DNA of 64,000 bases from Phanerochaete sordida. Its lineage: Eukaryota; Basidiomycota; Agaricomycetes; Polyporales; Phanerochaetaceae. The stretch is taken from the NCBI GenBank assembly GCA_019973155.2, contig BPQB01000001.1, positions 1,922,001-1,986,000 of the forward strand. Reading direction: 5' to 3'. Under the pieces are notes generated by a model that worked only from the letters and a program-made list of their open reading frames with translations, did not search any database and was not told where the DNA came from. The translations under genes and the position numbers were made by a program. This document shows, piece after piece, positions 11,960-22,065 of the stretch; within the stretch, counting starts at the first letter, position 1, and each line of letters begins with the position of its first letter.

Positions 11960-13344
11960 ATGGTCGTCCCTCTCAACTCGCCCCAGCCTGTTTTCAATTT
12001 CCCTCTTGTTGATGAAGTGCCCGATGACGAGCAGGATACGCCTCTTCCCGGCAAGCATTTGGTTCGAGACAACCAGGCTGACCGCTCGCCGCTCTTACAT
12101 ATTTTTTGTAGAGCGGAATCGGTGCGCTTGGGCTGCCCGAAATTGTATTCGGCGCAGCGACGTTTCATACGGTGTACAACTCAACCGACTACTTCTCAAG
12201 CGGAACTCCGTTGCGCACCGTCAGATTGGCCCTGAGGTATACCCTGATAGTACTCTGTAGTGTGCAGTGGTAACCGCGCCTTAGGTATGGCGTGAAAGCC
12301 TTCGACACGTCTGCCTACTATGGGCCTTCGGAGATCATACTCGGAGCTGCCCTTAAAGCTCTTGAGAACGAGTTTCCGCGGCAGTCTTATCAACTGGTAG
12401 GACCCTATACTATATAACAGAACCGCGTCCTCTTACCATCGCCATAGATGACGAAGTGCGGTCGCTATGGGCCCACTCAGGCACATTTTGACTACAGTCC
12501 GCAGACTGTACGTAGGAGCGTTGAGCGCAGTTTGGCAAGGCTACACACAACGTACCTTGACACTGTCTATCTACACGACGTTGAGTTCGTGTGCTCGAAC
12601 CCTCCACCTGCCGGGTCTCATTCTGTTGCATTGGTCGACAAGGCAGCAGAATATGGCCTGGCACCGGATGATGAGGGCAAAATACTCGGCGAAGGCGACC
12701 AGAAAATCCTTGACGCTGTCGCTGAGCTGAGGAAAATGAAACTAGAGGGACTCGTCAGAAACATCGGTATCACAGGCAAGGAGGATTCTCGCATGACCCT
12801 GACCAGCGTGCTGAAGCTACGCACTGCAGGCTATCCCCTCCCCGTTCTCCTCCGCCTTGCCATCTTGGTTCTGCGCGCCACAGGCGAGCCCTTGGACGTG
12901 CTGCTCAGCTATAGCCACCTGAATCTCCAAAACGACACCTTCGCCCTGTACGCCCCTCAGCTACGCCACCGGGCGAAGATCCGGCAGCTCCTCACGGCCT
13001 CGCCGTTGAACATGGGGCTTCTAACTCCGACGCCGCCGCCCTGGCATCCCGCACCGGTGGGTCTGCGCGAGGCTGCCAGCAGGGCACACTCGATCTGCGT
13101 GGCAAACGGCTGGGGACGCGGCTTGCCCAGCATCGCACTGGGATTCGCGTACCGCAAGGCGAAGGAACTCGAGCTGCCTACCGTGGTCGGCTTGAGCAAC
13201 CTGCAAGAGGTGCACGAGACGATGAAGGTTTGGCGTGAACTGAACTCGGAGACGGGAGACGTGGCGAAGAAACGAAGGGCGGTCGAGGCATTGGCAATCG
13301 ACCAATTCTCGGCCTTCGAGGGATGGTCGTGGGCTTCTCCCTGA
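11960..13344 (+). CDS. ARA2: Aldo-keto reductase, ARA2-type D-arabinose 1-dehydrogenase
   Basis: NAD(P)-dependent oxidoreductase; yeast Ara2 makes D-arabinono-1,4-lactone for erythroascorbate. Exons 11960..12061, 12112..12236, 12285..12396 and 12448..13344 give 411 aa. The AKR barrel starts at SGIGALGLPEIVFGAATFH. The catalytic tetrad is visible: Asp and Tyr in AFDTSAYYGPSE, Lys in MTKCGRYG, His in VYLHDVEF. The long helix-rich C-terminus (LPTVVGLSNLQEVHETMKVW) fits the ARA2 branch better than the galactose dehydrogenase or potassium channel beta branches. The first donor is the weak GTTCGA, but it restores the frame. An acidic N-terminal extension precedes the barrel. It is convergent with STI1, with 143 bases between stop codons. 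Substrate is inferred. Confidence 0.88.
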
Positions 13345-13487
13345 CACAAATCACAACAGTAGACATTGAACTTAGACATAGCAGTCAATGATGCGGATGG
13401 TACAATGTTAACAATACAAAGCATTTCGACGATAATTCCCTCGGCCACCTAACCACCTAACCAAGCATTCTGCTACATGACGCTAAT

Positions 13488-15513
13488 TTATCTCGTCTTG
13501 ATGATGCCAGCGTTGACGAGCTTCATGATGTTAGCGCGGACCGCCGGGTTCTTCATGTGGTCCTGCAATGCCGCAGGGTCCTGCTGCGCCTGCTGAAGGA
13601 TAGACTGCATGATCGGGTCGCCCATGATTTTCTGCATGACCAACGCGTAAGAATTTACGTCAGGGTATAATGAAATGAAAAGGGTCGGCACGCACCGCCA
13701 CCTCGGGGTCGCGCATCGCGCGCTCAAGCGTCTCTTCCTCGCTCTCGCCACTCCGCTGGCTGAACAACGCTTGCTGGCACTTCATGGCGAGGTCGCTAAT
13801 CTCCTTGGTGTTCTTCTTCTCCTCGTCGAGGTCGGTAGCGACCTGCGCCGTCTCGAGCGCCTTAGTGTAGTCGCGCATCGCGTACAGGACGTGGCCCTTG
13901 CGGATGTACGCCTTAATGAACTTCGGATCGACTTTGATGGCCTCTTCAGCATCCTTCAATGCTTCGGGCAGCGCGGCCAGTTTCGTGTACGCGTTGGCAC
14001 GGTTGTTGTAGCCACGGGGGTCCTTGGGGTCGCGCTTGATGGCCTCCGTGTAGGCCTTGACCGCTCCCGCGAAGTCGCCAGCCTTGAAGAGTGCGTTACC
14101 TTCCTCGCGGGCCTCGTTTGCCTTCTCCGGGCTGATGTACGCAAGTCGTGCGGCCTCCGCCTGCACCTTCTCCGCCTCGCGCAGCTTGTTAAGGATGTCG
14201 GCGGTGCGGTGCTCCGTGAGGGACTTCTGGAAGTACTTGATTGCAGTATCGAGGTCGCCCTTCTTGGAAAATGCGCTGCCGATCCGCCCGAGAGCCTTTG
14301 CAATGAGCTTGTAGTCGGCGCGAAGCTGCGCAGGTCATACGGTAAGTTCGTCCGCCGCCTATGAGCGCGAGAATAACCTACCGAGCGACCCTCCTCAATG
14401 GCTTTCTCGCAGGTTTCAATACATTTGTCGTAGTCACCTTCCTCGAAGTACACGGCTGTGAACGTTTCAGCACGGCTCGCCTTGCACCAGAGGCATGTCA
14501 CGTACCTCCAAGGTTCGTCAGGAACGTGATGTCCTTGGGGTATGCTTCCCAGGCCTTCTGGAAGTGCTCTGCAGCCTTTGGGAAATCGCGAGCCTTGTAG
14601 GCGGCAGCACCAATCTGCTTCTCTGCCTCTGCCTCCTTCTTCGCCTTTGCCTCCTCATCATCCATCTCAACGTCCTCCGCCTCAGCCGCCGGGGCGGGCT
14701 GTGCGGGCGTGGACGTCGAGGTGGATGCCTGGGGCGGTGGCGACGTCGGCGTGGGCTCCGTCTCCATCTTCTGCATGCCCGGCGGGAGCTCGTCTGAACC
14801 TTCCTCACGGGAGAAACCCTGCATGTCGACGCCCATGAGCACGCCGAGAACGTCAATAAAGCGTGGGTCTTGAGAGAGGCTCTGGCTGGCGAGCGTGGGG
14901 TTGTGCTGGATCGCCTGGAGCTTCTGCACGAAGGCGGGGTCGGCGAGGTGCTTCTGGGTGCGAGGGTTGCCGGCGAGCTTGGCAAGCAGGTTGGGATCGT
15001 TGAACATCTTGCCTAGGCCGAACTCTTGAGCACCGTCTCCCCGCTCATCGGCAGCTAGATCGAAGTGGTCAGACGGCACAGGGCCTGGACGGATTGACAG
15101 GCGACTCACCCTTCGCATCTTTCACTTCTTGCAGACCCTTCCTGAGCGCGGGGCTATCCTCAAGCTTCAGTCCCTCTTCGTAGGCAGAGATGGCTTCTTC
15201 ATATCTTCGTAGACCGTGCAGAGCAGCACCCTTGCGGGCGTAGCCTTTGGACCACGCAGGATTGATTTTGACACACTGAGCAACGTCGTGAGCGACGTAC
15301 GTGAAATGTATACGGTGGACGGCATACCTGCTCGGCATCTTCTAGCGCAGCACCGTACTGTCGCTTGCCAGCCTTGGCTGCGCTGCGATTTGACCAGAGC
15401 ACGAAGTTACTTTGATCGAGCTCGATGGCCTTGGAGAAGAGGTCGATAGCGTTGTCGTAGTCCTTGGCTTGGAAAGCCTTGTTTCCTTGCGCTTTCAGCT
15501 CGTCAGCAGACAT
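13488..15513 (-). CDS. STI1: Hsp70/Hsp90 organising co-chaperone STI1 (Hop)
   Basis: Cytosolic adaptor that passes clients from Hsp70 to Hsp90. Exons from the start: 15328..15513, 15110..15275, 14506..15054, 14382..14455, 13696..14325 and 13488..13631, giving 582 aa (yeast Sti1 is 589). Order: TPR1 (~1-115, starting MSADELKAQGNKAFQAKDYD), DP1 with DPRFIDVLGVLMG (~140-200), an acidic/proline linker, TPR2A (~240-340), TPR2B (~365-490, NEAREEGNALFKAGDFAGAV), and DP2 at the C-terminus with NPAVRANIMKLVNAGIIKTR. The start is the MSADELK methionine, as in the family; the open frame runs further upstream but without similarity. The promoter holds a perfect heat-shock element and a telomere-like motif, listed separately. 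Confidence 0.97.
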
Positions 15514-15614
15514 CGGGACAGATTCAGAGGGTGGTATAGATTTTGAGTGTATGCGCTGCAAGGTCGCGCGTACTTTATTACGGCTGGGCCGCTGTTCTCT
15601 GGACGCCTCAGCGG

Positions 15615-15627
15615 TTCCAGAACGTTC
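15615..15627. promoter_or_regulatory. Heat-shock element (three inverted pentamers) of STI1
   Basis: TTCcaGAAcgTTC is a gap-free three-unit heat-shock element, the consensus site of Hsf1 trimers. It lies about 100 bases upstream of the STI1 start codon on the minus strand. STI1 is a classic Hsf1 target in yeast, so the placement is functionally sensible. Binding itself is inferred. Confidence 0.85.
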
Positions 15628-15656
15628 GCATGCGCGTCCGTCCAAAAGAGCGTACA

Positions 15657-15671
15657 CCCTAACCCTAACCC
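15657..15671. promoter_or_regulatory. Telomere-like CCCTAA motif (telobox) upstream of STI1
   Basis: Two CCCTAA units plus CCC stand about 145 bases upstream of the STI1 start codon and about 30 bases beyond the heat-shock element. Internal teloboxes are known as Tbf1/Rap1-type sites in promoters of translation and housekeeping genes. It could equally be a remnant of break repair by telomerase. Confidence 0.6.
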
Positions 15672-15780
15672 AAATTAAGCGGCGACGGCGAACTTGTTTT
15701 TGGATGCGTAGGCTACAAGCTACCGGTGCACAAAACGGAGTGAGAAAGCACGAGACGTGTAAGCAGCCGGGTCGAAGGCT

Positions 15781-16908
15781 CTAGATATCGGCGGTGCTCC
15801 TATCCGGTGCGTATATCGCGTAGTGCCTGCTAACCTGCTCCCAGTTGACTACGCTCCAGAACCGCTTCATGTACTCCTCCTTGCCCCAGACACCGTAGCC
15901 GGCGCTGACCCATGCGTGTTCGTGCACCGAGACACAAAGCAGTGGGAACAACGTGTCCCCAAGCGGCGGCCTGTTTGCGTGGTCGCTTAGGCTCGCCACC
16001 CTGAACGAGTCGTTCGCGCGAAGAGCCGACGACGAGAATTGGCGTGTTTGCGTTGGAGGATGGGGCGGGTGCTGTTGCGAGGAGACACCCGACGCTGGCG
16101 ACGAAGCCGCGGGCTGTCCGGTAGGGTTTACGCCTGGGATGCCACGAGGTCTTCCAATAATGGGCTCTTCACCAATAACAGCTGTCGACGTGCCCTTTAT
16201 GTGCGTCTGGATGGGTACCTGCGAACGAACGAGCAGAGTGCCGGCTCCGAACGTCGGGATGACCGCGAGCTCGCCGGACTGATCGCAGACGAGCCATACC
16301 CAGCCCGAACCGAACATGCCCAATGCAGTTGCGCCAAAAGTCGACTTGAGCTGTGCGACGCTGCCAAATTGTTCGCGGATTCTGCCCGAGAGGTATTGGC
16401 TCATGTCGTCTTCGTGGTCCAATGCACCAGCTCGTGGCGGTTTCTGGCATAGAGTCGACCGTCAGAACAACTTCAATACAACGCCAGCGGGGTGTGCTCA
16501 CGAGACATTGCAGGAAGAAGGAGTTGTTCAAAGCCTCGCTCGCGTAGCTGAACATCAAGGCCTTGCTCGGGTCTTGAGCAGCTTCAATCACAGTCTGAAC
16601 CACGCTTCTCGGGCGCTGCGGGGTGTCTATAGGTTTTGCAATGTTCATTCGGTGCTGCACGGAACAGATAATGTGACGCACGTACCTTTCACCTCGTCGT
16701 TGAGCCTGTCCAGAAGGCCCTGCTGATAGTCTTCCGCAATCATCTTGAGCGACGCGGGCGGCAGGAAGTCTCCCATACCATCTTCGACGTTGTACGGCGG
16801 CTGAACGCGGTGGTGCAGGCTGCGCGAAGCGAGCACACGGAAAACCGAGGGCGACCGCCGGGCGTGACGAGCAGAGCCCGCGAGCAGCTGGGACGCTATC
16901 CTGTGCAT
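15781..16908 (-). CDS. SOD-fold mitochondrial small-subunit ribosomal protein (mS42/mS43, MRP1/Rsm26-like)
   Basis: Mitochondrial small-subunit ribosomal protein built on the Fe/Mn-superoxide dismutase fold. Exons 16686..16908, 16502..16626 and 15781..16443 give 336 aa. The first ~35 residues are Arg/Ser-rich without acidic residues, a mitochondrial presequence. SOD-like parts are FSYASEALNNSFFLQCL and the C-terminal PLLCVSVHEHAW...FWSVVNWEQVSRHY. The position that is the metal-binding Asp in SODs (DVWEHAYY) is Ser here, so enzyme activity is unlikely. A ~55-residue Pro/Gln/Ser-rich insert separates the two halves. The start is only 196 bases from that of OST2, so they share a divergent promoter. 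Which of the two yeast paralogues it matches is not resolved. Confidence 0.85.
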
Positions 16909-17104
16909 GCTTGAGGAGTAGTGCGTCGAGCCGCGTCGGATGTGGTCTGGGGAAGGAAGCGGACGCCTGCCAACACCTCTCTAAATTTCGGGCGCTTCCT
17001 GCGCCGGAGCGAACACGGGTCGCGCGCGCGCTTTGCCCGTTTTGGCAGCGCATCTCTTACACGTCGACTGCTTCACACCCTCGTCTTGCCCGAGTGCTTC
17101 AGCC

Positions 17105-17615
17105 ATGGCACCCAAGTCTTCAGCAGCAACGAAGCAGCATGCGACTCCTGCGCCCGCTGCCGCACCAGAGGCGTCGCCGGCAGCTGCGGGCAACGCGTTA
17201 CAGTCCCTACTGAACGCCTACAACCAGAACACCTCTCCCCGCCTGAAGCTCATCGACGCGTTCCTCGTATTCCTCATGATTTCGGGCGTGCTGCAGTTCC
17301 TCTACTGCGTCCTCGTCACCAACTTCCCATTCAACGCGTTCCTCGCCGGGTACGCCTGCCCTACGACTGCGCAAGCCGCATTGACTGAATCCTCCGCAGT
17401 TTCGGCAGTTGCGTAGGACAGTTCGTCCTAACCGCGTCGCTGAGGTCGCAAGTCAATCCCGCCAATCGAAACGAGTTCAAGGATATATCGCCAGAGCGGT
17501 ACGCAGACCTACAGTCGGGCGTGAACTGTGAATTGACCTGTGATACAGCGCGTTCGCGGACTTCGCTCTCGGCTCCATCGTACTGCACTTCTTCGTGTAC
17601 AACTTCTTGGGATAG
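17105..17615 (+). CDS. OST2: Oligosaccharyltransferase subunit OST2/DAD1
   Basis: Small subunit of the ER oligosaccharyltransferase, which transfers the lipid-linked glycan to Asn in nascent proteins. Exons 17105..17349, 17400..17498 and 17549..17615 give 136 aa. An Ala/Pro-rich N-terminus is followed by SPRLKLIDAFLVFLMISG, a hydrophobic span reaching FLAG, then GSCVGQFVLTASLRSQVN and the family-diagnostic C-terminus FADFALGSIVLHFFVYNFLG. Three membrane helices fit DAD1 topology, and size matches yeast Ost2 (130) and DAD1 (113). The start is the ATG whose frame gives this N-terminus; the frame is open further upstream. It is convergent with the mitofissin gene. Confidence 0.97.
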
Positions 17616-17893
17616 ATGTCGCAGCGCACACGAGGCCTTCGAACAAAACGTTCCGTGTGCTTGGAATGCTCGGACTATGCGCGCTGGAGTAATGGAACTG
17701 TATACCCTGACTGTTACATAAAGATTGTGTGCGTAAACGTTGTACAGGTTGCAAGGGAAGCGTCGCAAAAGTATGGAGAAGAGACCAGTCCAGAGTGCCG
17801 TATATACCGATGCTGAAGAGTAGGGGCTCTCGTGCCAAGGATGGTGACAGAAAGGTGAATGAGGTTGACAGGTGGATTAATGAGGATCAGGTC

Positions 17894-18327
17894 TTAGTGC
17901 TTGCGTTCGAATGATTCTGACCTCTACCCGCAGCGAAGAAACAGTTATGAGCAAGTCAGTACTATCGAGACTGAGACGCACCCCGAAGACGACCACCGCA
18001 AAGTCAAACACATATTCTCCTACACAGACAGCGAGGAGTCAGACGACTTCTCTGAGAAGATGCATGAGACGCACCGAACTCCAGGTAGGAGCTTAAAAGC
18101 TCTGCGAACAGATGGGTCAGGTGGATAGGGCGTGAGATATGGTGCACTACGTACGGCGAACGTCCTTGTTCGGGACTGAGGTCAATCTTGGCCTGCACGA
18201 GCGTAAGCCACAGCTTAGGAGCATTTGACACGGCGACGTACGTGAGTCCAGTCGACCGCTTGATGCCAGCGAGGAATGCGCTAATAAGGAGGGCGTCGAA
18301 GCCGAGGTGCACGAGCTTGCCGAGCAT
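17894..18327 (-). CDS. atg44: Mitofissin Atg44 (DUF1748)
   Basis: Mitochondrial intermembrane-space fission factor needed for mitophagy in yeasts. Five small exons: 18242..18327, 18155..18192, 18075..18101, 17982..18019 and 17894..17923, all GT-AG and in phase, giving 72 aa (S. pombe protein ~73). It reads MLGKLVHLGFDALLISAFLA, then GIKRSTGLTPRLTSVPNKDV, then RQLLSSYLEFGEYVFDFAVV and VFGRSESFERKH. This has the DUF1748 hallmarks: an N-terminal hydrophobic helix, the GLTP turn, PNKD[IV]R, a second amphipathic helix, and a terminal FERK-like tail. Splitting into exons of 27-86 nt hides it from ORF searches. The family link is from memory of conserved motifs; a profile search would settle it. Confidence 0.9.
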
Positions 18328-18850
18328 GGCGGGGGTTGGTCTGCTCGAGAGAGGGGTGGTTGGCTGAAGATGAAGGTATACTAAAGTGCGGCTGAGTAGG
18401 CCCTGGTCGTCGGCTCGACCGCGGTGCTAGCTGGCAGCGGACTGCACGTTGTCCTGAGTCGTGGGTGATGTAGAGGACGGCAAGCGAAAGCAAGTCCACG
18501 ATCCGATTCGGCACGCCACGTGGGTTTGTTAGGATCCAAAGGCTTTGCCAAACAAACGCTTTCCATTTGGAGACTACCACCCCTCGATAGCATTTCTCTG
18601 AGACTCTCGAAGGGCATCCAACTTCAAGGCTTTCGGAACAATACGCTGTATTTGTATGCACGACCAGATTATCCGACTACTACTAGACTCTCCAGATATT
18701 GGCGGCACAGCGGCGCGTATGCCTCACATCGGGCCACTGATCGCAGTTGAACTAGAGCTGAACATGCATTGGGGAGAACGCTTGCATTCGCATGAATCTT
18801 GTTGAAATCATTTCAGTCAGTGCCATGAAAGAGATTTGGAAACTCACGTC
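18328..18850. other. Intergenic, no gene seen
   Basis: Presumed promoter of the mitofissin gene and downstream region of the methyltransferase gene. Only short shadow frames are present; no motif stands out. Confidence 0.4.
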
Positions 18851-19666
18851 TTAAACTTGACAGATGATTTCGCCATGCAGCAACACAAACCATCCATCCT
18901 CTTCCTGAATCCACGTCCTCCAAGCCTGCGACAGGCGCTCCAAGTCCTCAGCGGACGCCCCTAGCTCAACGGCACCCTTCGTGAACCCCGCCGTGGCGAT
19001 GCGCTCCGCCATCCTCCCGCCCCACCACTCGCGCTCCTCGGGCGTGCTGAAGCACCACGTCGCGGCCGAGCAGCTGATGCGCGCCGCGTCGAAGCCCGCC
19101 GCGCGCGCCCACGCCTTGACGCGCCGCCCGGCATGCGGCTCGCCGCCGTACGCGCGGTTGACGCGCTGCGCGAGCGCGTGCCACTCGCCGAGGCCAGGCG
19201 TGTCGGGGAACCACGTGAACGCGGCCCAGTCCGCCTCGCGCGCGGCGACGACGCCGCCGGGCCGCGCGACGCGCCGCATCTCGCGCAGCGCGCGCACGGG
19301 CTCCGCGATGTGCTGCAGCACCTGGTGCGCGTGCACGACGTCGAAGGTGCTGTCCGCGAACGGCAGCGCGTGCGCGTCGCCCTGCACGAACGCGACGTCC
19401 GCCGCGCCGCGCTCCGCGGCGTGTGCGCGTGCGTGCTCGACGATCGCGGGGTCGTACTCGAGGCCTGTGACGTGCCCGCCAGGCACGTAGCTCGCGATGT
19501 CGACGCTGATGGTGCCCGGGCCGCACCCGACGTCGAGGACCTTCAGGCCGGGCTTGAGGTGCGGGATGAGGTATGCCGCCGAGTTGGCGACGGTGCGCCA
19601 CTTGTGCGAGCGAAGCACAGACTCATGAGAGCCGTGGATGTAGGTGGTTTGGGGCTGTGCAGACAT
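18851..19666 (-). CDS. SAM-dependent methyltransferase, UbiE/Methyltransf_11/25-like, single exon
   Basis: Class I S-adenosylmethionine-dependent methyltransferase, 271 aa, uninterrupted. Motif I is VLDVGCGPGTISVDIA (~43-58). The acidic residue after beta-2 is in GLEYDPAIVEHARAHA, the QGDAHALPFAD segment forms the adenine-side loop, and FDVVHAHQVLQHI is motif II. The C-terminal half (VKAWARAAGFDAARISC...EEDGWFVLLHGEIICQV) matches fungal relatives annotated as small-molecule methyltransferases. Substrate is unknown. The coding strand is extremely GC-rich at third positions, more so than neighbouring genes, and there is no intron, unlike almost every other gene here. An overlapping 180-codon frame on the plus strand is a shadow of this bias. 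Confidence 0.88.
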   Translation of the reverse strand: MSAQPQTTYIHGSHESVLRSHKWRTVANSAAYLIPHLKPGLKVLDVGCGPGTISVDIASYVPGGHVTGLEYDPAIVEHARAHAAERGAADVAFVQGDAHALPFADSTFDVVHAHQVLQHIAEPVRALREMRRVARPGGVVAAREADWAAFTWFPDTPGLGEWHALAQRVNRAYGGEPHAGRRVKAWARAAGFDAARISCSAATWCFSTPEEREWWGGRMAERIATAGFTKGAVELGASAEDLERLSQAWRTWIQEEDGWFVLLHGEIICQV

Positions 19667-20205
19667 TGTTTCTAGGGTCGATGATAAATTAGTCTCTGTT
19701 TTATGTCATTGGCCGTACCCAGGGATAGGAGTCACCACCTGCCCGGCTCCGAACGCTAACGATGGCGAAGCGTACCCTGGAGATGACGCGATGCAGCTTC
19801 GTGGCGCGGTCTTCCAACAGAGATGACCGCCTTCTGCCACACACCCGCGCTTCCCGCGCCGGGATACTACAGCCCATTTGTCGGGCGCGCCATTCATGTC
19901 GTACCTCATCATGGCTTGTGCCCGGCTGACAATCTCTTGTAATGACGCCTGGATCACCGACGCATACATCGAACGCGATGGCTAGAGGTAGTGATGGGAC
20001 ACGCACTCTGTATTTGATATTCACGGCCCGGAAGTACTATGTCACTCGTCTTGAGGTCTTAGGCGCATCGACGCCACACACAGCACGCCACATGTGCTGA
20101 ATGTCTCAGCTCTCGACGTGCTTCTTCTATCTGTTGAATTTGACTCTACAATTCTGCATACTAAGGTGCGATCGGATGCGCAAGCTCGAGCAAGGGAACT
20201 CAAAA
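19667..20205. other. Intergenic, no gene seen
   Basis: Lies between two minus-strand genes: promoter of the methyltransferase and 3' flank of the isochorismatase-like gene. No supported feature. Confidence 0.4.
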
Positions 20206-21091
20206 TTACAACCCTGCCTTGACAGGCAGCAATGCCTGCAGTACCTCCCGAGTCCTTTCCTTCTCTTCCTTGATAGTCTTCGCGAATATTTTGAAGTTGG
20301 GCTTGGCAGAGTCAACTGAGACATATTTCAGTGAAGCTGAAGCAGAAGATGGGGGATGTGGCACCGACCTTGCAGCTGGAAAGCGATGCTCTCGCTGGTG
20401 CTAACGATCACGCCGGCTTGCCTTAGCCTGTCAAAAGCAATGGGTATCTCTTCCTTGTTCGAGCTTGAAACGCCGTCTGCAAGGATGTGTACTTGAAAGC
20501 CGCGGGCAAGGAAATCCAGACATGACATGAGCACGCATATATGCGCCTGAAGGGCGAGTCAGCCTGCGCTCGAGCTCGAGAAAGATAGACCTCGCCGTAC
20601 CTCGATGCCCATGATGATGACAGTCTTGATGTTGTACCGCTGCAGCAGTTCTATGACTTCGGGAGTCGCCATGGAAAACATGGATTTGTCAAAGGTGCCG
20701 AGGTGCAAGGGGCCCATGCCCTCGAGGTCGACCTCGGGCACAGTGTCGCCCAACGCTGCGCACATGTCATAAGCTCACGCGACACGGACAGTCGGTGAAG
20801 CGTACCTTTGGCATTTTGCGTCGTCACGATCATAGGCACGCCGACGACCTGGAAAGGTGTGTCAAACATCGATTCATCACGCGAGTGCGAAACGCCTCCT
20901 AATCTCACCTTCGCGATCTGCACCATCTTGCTCACGGTCGTGACGACCTTGTCGAAGTGATGTATCGCAGGCCCTGTAGATGGACACCATGCTGGTTAGC
21001 ACGGCCGTACAACACGGACCACGTTGACCTGCCACGCACTGAATCTCGTCTGGAGATCGCACAACAGAAACGCGGACTGCTCGGCGGTCAT
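20206..21091 (-). CDS. Isochorismatase-family hydrolase (ISOC1/2-like)
   Basis: Cysteine hydrolase of the isochorismatase fold, 200 aa from six exons: 21040..21091, 20909..20973, 20806..20848, 20601..20755, 20369..20546 and 20206..20315. The Asp-Lys-Cys triad is visible: Asp in FLLCDLQTRFR, Lys in FDKSMFSM, Cys in GIEAHICVL. It also shows VVGVPMIVTTQ after the first strand, and ILADGVSSSN. The order RPAIHHFDKVVTTVSKMVQ and the length fit animal and fungal ISOC1/ISOC2, whose substrates are unsettled, better than siderophore isochorismatases. It stands head-to-head with the FAD monooxygenase across a 974-base spacer. Confidence 0.93.
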
Positions 21092-22065
21092 CTGGTTCAC
21101 GGACGGTACAGACATCGTGGGGATTGGCGGGATACGAGTGGGCGAAGAGGACTCGAAGGTGGTGGTCAGAGTGAAAGGACGCGAGTACGGAAGATTTCAG
21201 GGCAGACGGTGTGCAGAAGGCTGCATGTCGTGATGCGTCCAGGGACCTGGTGCCTTCAATTGGCATGGGTGGGGAGCCGGCGGCGCGCCGCTGCGGGGAT
21301 CTTCCGCAGAACCCGCGGAGGCGGAAGAGGAGCTGCGGTGCCGCCGGGTGCGGTGTGCAGCGTCCCGCGGCGGTATGCAGGCAGTTTCTGGCTCATCGTG
21401 GTGGCGCAGCGACAAGGACGAACGCGGTCATATTGTGTGGGGAAGCTGTTGACGTGAACACCCTCAGGTAAGCGCACCAACGCTAGCCGCCGGAATTAAA
21501 GGCGAGCGAGGGTCGCGACGTTGAGACTTCTCCTCGACCTCTCCTTCAATTTACACGCGTTGGTCGGCTCCGACGGCTCGTCTGCGCTGACAACAGATAC
21601 AGACATGCACCCATGCTTGCTTTCTGCGGGCTGCGTCTCTGGCCAGGAATCACACCCGAATTGGTTACATCTGCTACAAGCCGCCCATCGTCGCATCCGT
21701 GTCGCAGGTCGCCTCTGGCCCTGGAGCAGCGCGACTGCGTCTGACAGGATGTCTTACCTCACCGCTGCCCTCGGCCAGCGGGGACAAGGACCGGGACAGG
21801 CCGTGATTGAAACCTTCACGCGTAATGCGTGATCCTCGCATTGTCGCGCGCTGCGATACTCATGGACCACCGCTGCGACTGGACGTCAGAACGCTCATCC
21901 TGAGAACCCAGGACATGCTTCCTCGCTGCACTCGGACTTGAAACGCAAAGCACCTTACGCGACGTGCGGAATCAAGACTCTATATATACCAAGCGAGGCG
22001 CAGGCTGCTCCTCAGCAAAGTCCTTTGCACTACTTCGAGTCCATAGTCTTCATCCAACCTCACCA
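21092..22065. other. Divergent intergenic spacer, isochorismatase-like / monooxygenase
   Basis: No coding exon could be supported. The spacer probably carries both promoters. On the monooxygenase side a TATA box is evident at 21981. Confidence 0.5.
21981..21988 (+). promoter_or_regulatory. TATA box of the FAD monooxygenase
   Basis: TATATATA in the context ctctatatataccaagc, 78 bases upstream of the ATG at 22066. A strong TATA suggests a regulated, inducible promoter; that is inference. Confidence 0.65.

Noticed and set aside
11960..12061. Possibility that the aldo-keto reductase starts at the ATG at 12448
   Set aside because: That would delete the first barrel strands and the catalytic Asp and Tyr, which are encoded in exons 2-3 with good phase.
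15781..16908. Annotation as mitochondrial superoxide dismutase
   Set aside because: The metal-ligand Asp is replaced and a large insert disrupts the fold halves; a mitoribosomal SOD-fold protein fits better.
19133..19675. 180-codon plus-strand frame antisense to the methyltransferase
   Set aside because: A shadow of the GC-biased coding strand; low-complexity Arg/Val/Asp peptide.
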